From: Boswellia sacra
Lineage: Eukaryota > Streptophyta > Magnoliopsida > Sapindales > Burseraceae
Reading direction: 5' to 3'
Assembly (NCBI GenBank): GCA_013180625.2
Contig: SNVD02013255.1
Coordinates: 16,359 to 80,358, forward strand
DNA: 64,000 nt
The notes below the pieces were generated by a model. It was not told where the DNA came from. It saw only the letters and a program-made list of their open reading frames with translations, and did no database searches. Position 1 is the first letter of the stretch, and each line of letters starts with the position of its first letter. Positions 20,446 through 30,675 of this stretch are shown here, piece after piece. The position numbers and the translations under genes are program-made.

Positions 20446-21025
20446 CTATGAGTTGGGGATATGCTTCCCATCCCGTTTTCTTATAAACTGGCAAACAGGG
20501 TCGTTTTGAGTCAGATTCCCAAGACTATAGCGTTCCTGCTCATCTCGGAATTGTGTCCACAAATTAAAAATTTCACGCTGCACAAGTCCACAAGAATGCG
20601 TCTCAAGAGTTGTTCGGATATCATCCAAAGACTCCTTACTCAGTCCATTCTTGATGAACTGTAGTTTATCCTCTCGATTGTTAGACAAATATCCCAAGGA
20701 GCGGCAACGCTGGTTACAAGTCCATCTGTCTCTTATACACATCTAGATGTGTATAAGAGACAGATACAAAATAGTCTAGCATCCTGTAAAATAGGATCTT
20801 TTTTTGCCCAAACCTGGCATATGGGAAACAAGATTATCTGAAACTCACAATAGAATCCGAACCTTGGCTTCAATTACCATCTTAACTCAGGCAGGAATAC
20901 CCTTACGTCATCAACACCTTAGTCTTTCTTTCTTCTCGTGCAGAGCTTTATAAATTTTAAAGGGCAAATCATTTTGAGGAAGAGAGTGGAAAATGTTTGT
21001 GCAATTTTGAGAGAATGGTATCCAT
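20446..21025 (-). pseudogene. Cys-rich basic nucleic-acid-binding-like protein, copy A (scarred)
   Basis: Homologue of the open gene at 36952-37506 and of 29580-30128. The C-terminal half (CNQRCRSLGY, NREDKLQFIKNGLSKESLD, LTQNDPVCQFIRKRDGKHIP) is open from 20446 to the adapter at 20726-20763. Beyond it some 60 bases replace the basic/Cys core, and the N-terminal half (MDTILSKLHKHFP) is frameshifted. Part of the damage is the Nextera misjoin, so the true state of this copy in the plant is unknown. Confidence 0.75.
20726..20763. other. Nextera/Tn5 mosaic-end dimer (assembly artefact) 2
   Basis: The same 38-base palindrome as at 5370. It replaces the segment that in element B encodes the basic and first Cys pair of the accessory protein. 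The following ~58 bases do not match B until CCCAAACCTGGCATATGG resumes at 20808. Confidence 0.97.
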
Positions 21026-21167
21026 GTGAAGAAAATGAGAGAGAAAAAAAGAAAATGAATGCAAGGTGAGCAACAGTTTTTTAGGGAATTGAAAAACCGA
21101 CTTTAAAAATCACGGAGTACCGTATCCGCCACTTGATCGGGAAAAATCAATCCTTAAAAAGGATCGA

Positions 21168-22290
21168 TTAAAGCAATGGACTCTTCGTTTTGGGCAAATT
21201 TTCAAAGAATGGTTTTAACCGTTGTCCATTAACTTTAAACACATTACCATTCTTTGGGTTCTCAATTTCAACTGCTCCATGAGGGAAAACATTTTTTACA
21301 ATAAAAGGCCCAGTCCAACGAGACCGAAGTTTACCAGGAAATAAATGCAACCTTGAATCATACAAAAGAACTTTTTGTGAAGGTTCAAAAGATTTTCTAA
21401 CAATAAATTTGTCATGAAAAACCTTCATTTTTTCTTTGTAGATTTTTGAATTTTCATAAACCTCATTCCTGAATTCTTCAGTTCACTCAGTTGGAGTTTA
21501 CGTAACTTGCCAAGCATCATTCAATTGTGTTGAAATGTTTTTTAATAAGCCCAATAAGCTTATTGCTTCAATTTCCACAGCAAGTGACAAGGTTTTCCAT
21601 AAACTAGTCTAGAATGAGACATTCCTAATGATGTTTTAAAAGTAGTTCGGTAAGCCCAAAGTGCATCATTAAGTCTTAAGGACCAATCTTTGCGATTTGG
21701 GTTACCCGTTTTTTCTAAAATCTATTTTATCTCCCTATTAGCAAGTTCAACTTGTCCACTTGTTTGTGGATGATAAGGTGTAGAAATTTTATGGGTTATT
21801 CCTGTCTCTTCATTATTTTTCAATGTTTTTATTACGAAAGGTTACCCCATCATAATATGTCTCGAGGAATTTCCAATCTCCTCAGATATTCTCCTTCAGA
21901 ATTTGACAACGGTTTTGTGATCATTGTTTCGACATGGAATTGCCTCGACCCATTTTGAAACATAGTCTACTGCAACAAGGATGTACACAAAACCAAATGA
22001 CGGTGGAAAGGGTCTCATAAAATGAATACCCCATCAGTCAAAGATTTCAACGACGAGAATGGGATTCAACGGCATCATGTTTCTTTTTGAAATAGATCCC
22101 AATTTTTGACAATTTTCACACGTTTTGCAAAATGCATGTGCATCTTTAAATAAGGTGGGCCAATAAAATCCACATTGTAAGATCTTAGCAGCTGTTTTTC
22201 TAGATGAAAATGTCCTCCACATGCTTTAGAATGACAAAAGTTAATGACACTACTTACCTCATTGTCGGGTATGCATCTTCTTATTATTTA
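21168..22290 (-). pseudogene. Element A integrase (broken)
   Basis: From 22290 downward: zinc-binding remnant (KACGGHF, then CKTCENCQKLG at ~22100), a catalytic-core start (FVYILVAVDYVSKWVEAIPC, first Asp of the DDE triad), decayed core with several stops around 21450-22033, and an open C-terminal domain 21168-21428 (HDK...[26 protein letters not shown]). Integrase inserts element cDNA. TGA at the end of the zinc domain and later stops prevent a full protein. The GKL(R/K)SRW(T/S)GPF end is typical of the Athila branch, and no chromodomain follows. Confidence 0.82.
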
Positions 22291-23868
22291 ATCCGGACAA
22301 TATTTGAAAAGATACGGATCATCCCAGTAAAAATTTTTCACCTCGGTTAAAAATTTTCTTTTGTCTTGAGCTTTCCAATGAGGTGGCATTTTCCCTGTCG
22401 CAAGAAAATTTACAATATTAGCAAACCAAGGTATAGTAGCAACGGAAAATAAAAGTTCATCAGGAAAAGAATCATTGATAGGTGAAGTTTCAATTAATGT
22501 CTCTGTCGTTAATCTTGAAAGATGATCTGCAACGACATTTTTTGCTCCTTTCTTATCCTTTATTGTGATGTTGAATTCTTGGAGCAATAAGATCCGCCGT
22601 ATCAATCTAGGTTTTGCATCCTGTTTAGACATTAAATATCTTATAGCTGCATGGTCAGTGTAAACAATTGTGGGAGAACCAATTAAATAAGAACGAAATT
22701 TGTCCAATGCAAATACTACTGCAAGTAGTTCTTTTTCAGTTGTTGTGTAATTCATTTGTGCATCATTTAAAGTCCTACTTGCATAGTATATCACATAAGG
22801 CTTACATTCTTTTCTTTGTCCTAAGACAGCACCAACTGCATAGTCGCTTGCATCACACATCAATTCAAAAGGCAAGGACCAATCAGGAGATTGCATAATT
22901 GGAGCAGTATTTAAAAGCCCAATTAATGTATCAAAGGCATTTTGACATTCTTGAGTCCATTCAAAGGAAGTATCTTTTATTAAAAGGTTACAAAGAGGTT
23001 TAGATATAGCACTAAAATTTCTTATGAACCTCCTATAAAATCCAGCATGCCCTAAAAATGAACGAACCTCTTTAACTGTTTTTGGTGGAGGCAGATGGAA
23101 AATTAATTCCACCTTTGCTTTGTCCACTTCAATTCCCTTGGAAGACACCACATGACCTAAGACAATTCCTGAAGTGACCATATAATGACATTTTTCCCAA
23201 TTCAAAATAAGACCTTTTTCTACACACCTTTTTAGGACTTTTTCTAAATTTTCAAGACAATTATCAAAAGAGTTTCCAAAGACAGTTACATCATCCATGA
23301 AAACTTCTAAACAATGCTCAACCATGTCACTGAAAATGCTTAACATGCATCTTTGAAAAGTGGCTGGGGCATTACAAAGTCCAAAAGGCATTCTCCTAAA
23401 TGCAAAAGTGCCAAAGGGGCACGTGAATGTGGTCTTTTATTGGTCATCAAGTGCAATGGGGATTTGATAGTAGCCTGAGTATCCATCAAGAAAGCAATAA
23501 TAGGGGTTTCCTGCTACTCTTTCAAGAAGTTGGTCAAGGAATTGTAAGGGAAAATGGTCTTTTCTAGTGACAGCATTTAACTTTCTATAATCAATGCACA
23601 TCCTCCAACTAGATGAGACACGAGTTGGCAATAATTCACCCTTTTCATTTTAACTACTGTAATGCCAGATTTCTTAGGTACCACTTGTGTAGGGCTTACC
23701 CACTTACTATCAGAAATAGGATAGATAATTCCCACATCAAGTAATTTGAGAACTTCAGCCCTAATGACCTCCTTCATGTGTGGATTTAATCTCCTTTGAG
23801 GTTGTTGAGATGTTTTGGCATTTTCCTCTAAATGTATTCTATGTGTGCAAATTAAAGGGTTAATGCCT
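22288..23868 (-). pseudogene. Element A reverse transcriptase and RNase H (broken)
   Basis: Read on minus: EVLKLLDVGIIYPISDSKWV (RT thumb-side entry), [49 protein letters not shown], catalytic [22 protein letters not shown], then RNase [39 protein letters not shown] and [12 protein letters not shown] frame slip near 23640 separates the first block from the second; TAA replaces the expected Glu after IALDDQ at 23435; TAA ends the frame near 22288. FMDD in place of YMDD is common in this clade. Copying of element RNA would need helper RT. Confidence 0.92.
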
Positions 23869-23878
23869 TTTATATCTT

Positions 23879-24897
23879 TTAAAGTCCACCCAATTGCATT
23901 TTTATGCTTTTAAGCACTTCTATCAACTTACCTTGTTGCTCGCATGTGAGGGATGAAGAAATTACCACCGGATATGTCTGATTCTCCCCAAGATATGCAT
24001 ATTTCAGTCCTTCAGGTAAGGGCTTCAATTCTAGCTTTGGAGCTTCATCTTCCTTGCTTTCATTCATCTGCCCCAATTCTTCAAATCTTGATTTTGAGCC
24101 TTTTTCCAACACCTGTGCATAATCCAGTAAAGAACACATATTAGAAAGATCATGTTCTAGTTCCATACTTGATTCTAACGAATTTACTAAACAAGTTTCC
24201 AAAGGGTCAGAAGAACTCCCTTTTTGGATGTGATCTTCCACAATCGATTCAATTACATTGGCCTCATCAATTTCATCTTCTTCTTCATTTGGTTGTTTGC
24301 ACATATTAAAAATATTAAGTTCCAATGTCATGTTCCCAAATGATAGCTTCATGACTCCATTCCTGCAATTAATCAAGGCATTAGAGGTAGCTAGAAATGG
24401 ACGCCCTAAAATAACAGGAATTGAATTGCTTACTTCCACTGGTTGTGTGTCTAAGACGATAAAATCCACTGGGTAAATGAATTTATCGACTTGAACTAAC
24501 ACATCTTCTACTATTCCTCTTGTTACTTTAATTGATCTATCAGCAAGCAAAAGAGTGACAGACGTTGGTTTTAACTCACCTAGATTGAGTTTTGAAAAAA
24601 TCGAGTATGAAAGCAAATTCACACTAGCACCAAGATCAAGTAAAGCTTGTTCAATTTTATGCTCTCCAATAACACATGAAATTGTAGGACAACCTGGATC
24701 CTTGTATTTCACTGTATTATTGTTTTGAAGAATAGCACTTACTTGCTCGGCTAGAAATGCCTTCTTTTTCACATTTAGTTTTCTTTTCACAGTGCACAAG
24801 TCTTTCAAAAACTTTGCATAAGAAGGTACCTGTGTGATCACATCAAGCAAGGGAATGTTGACCTTTACCTGTTTGAAAAATTTTTCAAGATTTCAGA
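23879..24897 (-). CDS. Element A aspartic protease domain and linker
   Basis: An open stretch of ~323 codons from MLDVITQVPSYAKFLKDLC. The catalytic block ALLDLGASVNLLSYSIF contains D-L-G, replaced by D-S/T-G in Copia and typical as DLGAS in Athila-type Gypsy. A second conserved block IPVILGRPFLATSNALI is the protease flap/C-terminal pair. A Glu/Asp-rich linker and LELKPLPEGLKYAYLGENQ lead to RT. The domain matures Gag-Pol. It is intact on its own but not in frame with a full polyprotein. Confidence 0.85.
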
Positions 24898-25087
24898 ATT
24901 GTGAGTGGCTTCTTTTGTGTGGCTCATGCTTTGAGGAAATGGAGGCACAGATGAGGGATTTGGTTTCCTCTTCGCTAGGTGTTGGTTTGGCAACCCTTCC
25001 CTGCCCTTTAGAGATCGATCTTCTCTTTCTCACAAGGGTTAGGAAATATGTTTTTCACAACCTTACCATTTGCGAAGGGTCCATGAC

Positions 25088-26463
25088 TCACTTGGCTTGG
25101 TCAAAGTAATGGTTATTTGAACTCCCTGCATTTGAGTTAGATTGATCCTTGGGGTTTTGCAATGTTTGAGAAGGAAATTTTCCCTTCTCTTGGATGCTAA
25201 ATGTAGATGCAAATTTTGCAATAGTTTCTGACAAATTTGCTAATGTTTGAGCAGTTTGACTATTGAAAGTCTCTTGCTTTGTAATGAATGAATGCAATGT
25301 CTCTTCAAAGTCATTCCTAGGAGGAGGAGCATATGTATGATCATGAGAATTTTGAAAATTTTGTCGTGTTTGAAAAGGGACTTGTGAAGATTGTGCATGA
25401 TTGTCATTTTTCCAGCTAAAATTTGGATGATTTTTCCAACCAGGATTATAGGTTTGTGAATATGGATTGTGATTTGGCCTTTTAAAAGTGTTCAAGGCAT
25501 TGGCTTCTTCATGGAGACATTCCCTAAAGGCAGGCAAAGTTGGGCAATCATCAGTAGAATGGTCATTGTCATCATAAATGTTACAGACATTTTCTTGAAT
25601 AGACTTCAATTGACCACTCTTTTTCATCTCTAAAGCCTCGACTTTTCTATCTAGGGATGCAAATTTGGCTTGAAGGTCATGGTCTTCCCTAAGTTTGTAA
25701 ATGCCTCTATTGGATGTCGAGGTTGGGGCCTTGCCTGATACCTCATAGGTGCCAGCAGTGTCCCAATTTTGTGTACTTTCTGCCAAGGAATCTTAGGAAT
25801 CAATGCTTCCTCGGGTCTTTCTTATATTAAAAAAAAAATAAATTTCTCCATTACAGCATTAATCCACTAGTTCCTATCTGTGAGGTGTTAACCCTTCAAT
25901 ATACATGTGCAACTATTCTCCCAAGTTTCAAACGCCATGGTGAGGACAGGTATTAAGTAGTTCCTTATACTATCCCAACATTGGTAAGGGTTTCTCCTTG
26001 TTTTTGAGAGAAATCAGAATTTGTCCTGTTTAAGAGATTTTTCTATGGGTAGGAAAAAATTTTTTCAAAAATTGTTGTTCATCTCATCCCATGAACTGAT
26101 GGAATTCAACCTCAAATTTTGTAGCCATGTTCTAGCTTTATCTTTTAACGAAAAAGGAAAAAGCTTTAATCTAATGGTGTTTATGCTACAATTTGGGTCA
26201 GTGTAGGAGCTACATACCTCTTCAAAGAGTTTCAAGTGTGAATATGGGTTCTCAATGTCAAGGCCATGAAAAGTGGGTAGAAGTCGAACAAAACTTGGTT
26301 TGAAATTGAAATGGATTGAATCTGGAGGAGAAACTACACAAGATGGTGCACTAGTCCTTACCGGATTCTTGTAGTCTCTGAGGGTTCTTCGTTGGTTTTG
26401 ATCATTTTGTTGCGAACGGTTGTCCCCTTCATCCGTGAATATTTTCTAATGATTGTTGGCCAT
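25088..26463 (-). pseudogene. gag: Element A gag (broken)
   Basis: ATG at 26463 (MANNH, then TAG). The reading continues with PSFVRLLPTFHGLDIENPYS, LKLFPFSLKDKARTWLQNL (Retrotrans_gag domain), a stop and frame change at about 26060, then an open C-terminal region 25088-25786 with CNIYDDNDHSTDDCP and YNPGWKNHPNFSWKND. The knuckle is CX2YX4HX4C: the second Cys is Tyr, whereas element B keeps CQTCNSSDHPTDDC. Gag forms the particle; this copy cannot. Confidence 0.8.
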
Positions 26464-26609
26464 GTTTTCTAAGGAAGATGATGTTTTTCTAACAAGTCTA
26501 CCACTAGATGTTCGTGACCAAATTTTCATGCAAGAAAGAGAGAAGAAGGTAGAGGAAAAGATGAACACACAAAAAAAATAAAAAATTTAGATCTAAGATG
26601 AGAAAAGAG

Positions 26610-26618
26610 AATACTTAC
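26610..26618 (-). promoter_or_regulatory. Candidate 5' splice donor downstream of PBS (element A)
   Basis: Minus GTAAGTATT, a near-perfect plant donor, 27 bases after the PBS in the untranslated leader. Element B has the identical site at 33790-33798 in the same place. It could produce a spliced subgenomic RNA for the downstream accessory genes, as retroviruses do for env; inferred. Confidence 0.45.
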
Positions 26619-26644
26619 AATTTTGCACGCCAATTTTTTACCTT

Positions 26645-26661
26645 CCCCAGCAACGGCGCCA
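26645..26661 (-). other. Primer binding site, tRNA-Asp (element A)
   Basis: Minus TGGCGCCGTTGCTGGGG, complementary to the 3' end of plant tRNA-Asp with one change. It lies six bases inside the LTR edge. This PBS is characteristic of Athila-type elements. Confidence 0.88.
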
Positions 26662-26667
26662 AAAACT

Positions 26668-28184
26668 TGACACATCCAAAAAAGGATTGTCTCCCAAGTA
26701 TAGGAGTGTCGAAGTAATAAAACCCGGTGAGACCGGGGTCGATCCACGAGGAAGGGGATTTAGCGTTACAAATTATAAGATAAGCAAATATGATATGAAT
26801 AATTCAAAGATATGACAAGATAATATCAACAAGTATGTAAGATGGTAGGTGGTATTACCGACCATTCAAATATAAAACAAAAAGTAAGAGGAGGTAAAAC
26901 CATCCATGGAAATAAGTGGTATAACCAACCATAGTAAATTAAAGAACAATTTCATAAGGTGGTAGAACCTACCATAGTAAATAAAATAAAAGTTCATAAA
27001 CAATAGAATAATTAAAATACAAGAGGAATTAACACAATAACAATGAAGGCTAAGGTTAGGGGATCCGCCCTTGATATGTCGAATAAGGATAATTAACCCA
27101 TTTTAGTTATATGAATTATATTTGTTTCATTACCAATATTTATACCACTTCTTGTAAATGGGTTCAAGCCTGTCTCTTATACACATCTAGATGTGTATAA
27201 GAGACAGAACTAGATTCGTGTCGGTAAGGAAGAACCATACATCATCTAGAAAGGATCCAAGCATTTGATGTGCCAAGGTGTGTCGACAATGGATCAAGAC
27301 CTCCACTTTACGAGTGGTGTCAAGATTGATTAAGAAATTAAATATAAATCATATTGAATAAACATTATAAGATTAAGATTATTAAGCACATATTAAGGTT
27401 AGAGAATCCTTATTCTCATATCAAGGGTTTCACCCTTTCACCTTAGCAAAGAGAAATTAGAAGAACATTATCATAGAAAGAAAATAAAATGCAAGAAAAA
27501 TGAAATTCATTAATAACATAGACACACAAAACACAATACAAGATCCTAGCCAAAGCCAAAATGTTCCAGCCAAGGCCAAGATGCCCTAATGGTCACAAGG
27601 CACCTCTATTTATAGATACATCCAGGGGCAAACTTGTCAAATTACAAGGGCATAATTGTCAAATATTAGTTGTAAATATCTTTGACAATTGGGATCATTA
27701 GGCACCAACTTTGACCATCAATTTTGACATTGAAATGTTGCGAATTTTAATCACATATCTTCATGAAAGTTGTAGATATTTCTCTCAGCTTTCTAGAACA
27801 TATTGATTTGCACAACTTGGATACGTATTTTGAGATATACGGTCCAAATACTGACGCCTGGTCAGACTGGGCCGAGACTGTAGATGGGTTCACTTCAAGC
27901 CCAATTTTGGTCCACTAAGAGCCCGAATTTGATGATGCCTGTGAAATGCAATCTTGTAGACAATTAAATCAGCTTTCTAAAACATTAAGAATTGCACAAT
28001 TCTGATCTATAAATAGAGAGTTATGCCCATTTTACCAAACCTATAACAAAACCAAAATTAAGAGGAAGTTAATTCCAAAGGTGTAAAGACTACAAATATG
28101 CGTAAGTTGAGGAATTTAATGACACTATTAATGCAATATGATGAACTAACCTCTTATTAAACATACATATTTAAGTGTTCATCA
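26668..28184 (-). repeat. Athila-like LTR, copy 2, shared by A and B
   Basis: Starts TGACACATCC, ends ATCA. PBS sequence flanks its left side and polypurine/3' internal sequence its right, so it is at once the 5' LTR of A and the 3' LTR of B. The stretch 27170-27207 is a Nextera junction replacing about 47 bases present in copies 1 and 3. Confidence 0.9.
27170..27207. other. Nextera/Tn5 mosaic-end dimer (assembly artefact) 3
   Basis: Third identical 38-base palindrome. Compared with the LTR copies at 17047 and 34200, the bases from ATCCAATGTGCC to AAGGTTCCT are replaced by the adapter pair. Confidence 0.97.
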
Positions 28185-29570
28185 CACCCCCCCAACTAGC
28201 TTATTGCTAGTCCCTAGCAATTAAAGCGTTGTTATTTAGAAGTGATTTATAGAATTTTACATCCAAGGTGGTCATTATTGCACTCTCCTTGATTTTATGA
28301 CTCATGTACCCTTCGGTCAAGATATCTATAAACCTTCTTTTTGTGCTCAGTCAACACATGACTATGGAGCTTATTAGAAAGAAGCCATATCGGTTCTAAT
28401 ATTTGTTAAGGCTAACAACCTTAGGTAAGCGGCATTTATTCATTTTATATATATATATACTTTTTTTTCCTCTCTTTTTTTTTTTTTTTAAAGAATGCAT
28501 CTTTAACCCATGTAGTCAGCCTTAGGCTAATGACTCCCAGACCAGTTGGCCTTAGGGCATTAGGTGTTAAGACACCCCTACGAGCTTAACCACTCAGGTT
28601 GCCGATGCTTTATTTTTGCTTAGAAACTTGTGGATAGTGCAATGTTCAATCCCATTAAGCTTTCTCCTTAATCCATGTAGCGAGCTTTGGGCCAATAGCT
28701 CCCAAACCAGTTGGTCTTAGCGTATTAGGTGTTGAGGCACCCCTCGGGCTTAATTGCTCGAATTAAGGAGGCTATGAGACCAAACTTCTCCACAATTGCT
28801 CTCTTCTCTTTTTTTTTCACTCTTTTTTTTTCACTTTTTTTTTTTAACTTTCCCCTTTCTTTGTGTTGTTATCCTAAACAAAACAAAAGAACTCAATATT
28901 ACAACATTTCATTTTGCCACCCACAATCATGCATCAAGGTGTGTGTGTGTGTGTGAAGAAAGGTTCATGAATACTTGCTTAACGAGTACATAAGCACATA
29001 GTTTATTAAATGATAATGTTGTGAGAGTTCATAGATTTGAATAATTCAAAGTGAAATGAATAAGACCTCCTTGTTATAAAATTCAAAAATCAAGACTAAA
29101 TAATATCAAGTTAGCTAAAATGAGTTCACAAGATCAAAATAAAATGACAAATTAGTTAGAATGGGTTTCAAGAGTTCAAACTGGCCCTCCATACTCTGCC
29201 ATTCCTGACCCAGAATGCGTCTCAAGAGGATTTGAACTCCTTACACCGCACTCTAAATCTAATTACTAACTCGGTTTTTTTTTTTTTTTTTGCAAGCAAA
29301 AGAAAATTAGAGATATACTTATGTCTATTATCCTTCCCCCCCAACCAAATGAAACATTGTCCTTAATGTTTAAATGTAGAGAGATAAAATATAGGAGACA
29401 TTACCTGAAGCTTCTTTATTCAAGAGAGACGACCTGAAAGACTCATAAAATAAAATGCTACAAATAAAATAAAAGACAAGAAATTTAAAATTGATGGCAC
29501 ACATGCATGTGTATAGGTAGTTGTGACTGTGGCTCACATCTTCCTCTGGTTTTACGTCCAAAAATGGCTT
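28185..29570 (-). other. 3' non-coding region of element B
   Basis: Same order as 18077-19490: C-run, two ~80-bp units (28505-28580, 28670-28745), T/C tracts, palindrome at 29354-29369. At about 29480 the sequence jumps from the position just before LOG in A to the position just after LOG's upstream region, so LOG and flanks (~0.86 kb) are absent. Confidence 0.65.
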
Positions 29571-29579
29571 AAACACCTT

Positions 29580-30128
29580 CTATGAGTTGGGGATATGCTT
29601 CCCATCCAGTTTTCTTATAAACTGGCAAACAGGGTCGTTTTGAGTCAGATTCCCAAGACTATAGCGTTCCTGCTCATCTCGGAATTGTGTCCACAAATTA
29701 AAAATTTCACGCTGCACAAGTCCACAAGAATGCGTCTCAAGAGTCGTTCGGATATCATCCAAAGACTCCTTACTCAGTCCATTCTTGATGAACTGTAGTT
29801 TATCCTCTCGATTGTTAGACAAATATCCCAAGGAGCGGCAACGCTAGTTACAAGTCCATCTTGCACATCTGGGACAAACTTGTAACTTTTTCGCTCTTCG
29901 CTTTTTGGCATAAGAGCTTTTTCCCAAACCTGGCATATGGAAAACAAGATTATCTGAAAACTCACAAGAGAATCGAACCTTGGCTTCAATTAACCATCTT
30001 AAATCAGTAGGAATACCCTTACGCATAAACAACCTTAGTCTTTCTGCACGAGCTTTATAAATTTTAAGCAAATCATTTTGCGGAAGAGAGGGAAAATGTT
30101 TGTGCAATTTTGAGAGAATGGTATCCAT
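29580..30128 (-). pseudogene. Cys-rich basic nucleic-acid-binding-like protein, copy B
   Basis: A 182-residue frame from ATG 30128 (MDTILSKLHKHFPSLPQNDL) to TAG 29580, broken by one in-frame TAG between CARWTCN and RCRSLGY, where copies A and C have CAG. The central part has KSSYAKKRRAKKLQ directly before Cys-X2-Cys (CPRC), followed by further Cys. The sequence is otherwise collinear with the open C copy. One C-to-T step separates it from an open frame, so decay is recent or the base is in error. Role as for the C copy. Confidence 0.8.
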
Positions 30129-30675
30129 GTGAAGAAAATGAGAGAGAAGAAAAGAAAATGGATGCAAGGTGGGCAACAGTTTTTAGGGAACTGAAAAACC
30201 GACTTTAAAAGCCACGGAGTACCGTATCCGCCACTTGACCGGGAAATAAAATAAAAACACACAACTAAAATAAACGCACACAAAATAAAATAAAAACAAA
30301 CTAGAAATGATAGCAAAATTCAAGAATAAAAATAAAAATGAAAATATGGCATAGATGGATAAAATTTGATCAATCATTATAAAGAAATGCAAAAAGAGGA
30401 ATCTCTTCGAAAGTGATTTACCACGGTCAAAATATGCCATTGAGGTGGTACCTTTCTTTTTCCTTTATTTGTGAGAATGAAAGAGATTACCACTATCTGA
30501 GTTTGTTTGTCCTTAAAGCATGCATTATTGAGTGTGCATGTTTCTTCCTGCCTTTTTTCGAACCATGGCTCCCACATCTTAATCTCCTTCACCTGTACAA
30601 AATCAAGTAATGAAAATTCTTTAGAAACAATGGGCACTAGTTGCATACTTGGTTCAAAAGAACTAAGTAACCCGA

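Larger units (their letters stand above)
16549..26667 (-). mobile_element. Athila-like Ty3/gypsy element A with LOG and Cys-rich accessory genes
   Basis: Read on minus: LTR (26668-28184), tRNA-Asp PBS, gag, DLGAS protease, FMDD reverse transcriptase, RNase H, HHCC/core integrase, C-terminal domain ending [11 protein letters not shown]..., then two extra genes (Cys-rich protein, LOG), a 1.4-kb 3' non-coding part, and LTR 16549-18076. PBS type, gag (HPTDDCP-like knuckle region, YNPGWKNHPNFSW) and pre-RT LELKPLPEGLKYAYLGE are Athila-lineage features. All replication genes carry stops or frameshifts, yet LOG is open. No TSD is found because the right LTR is shared with element B. Confidence 0.85.
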
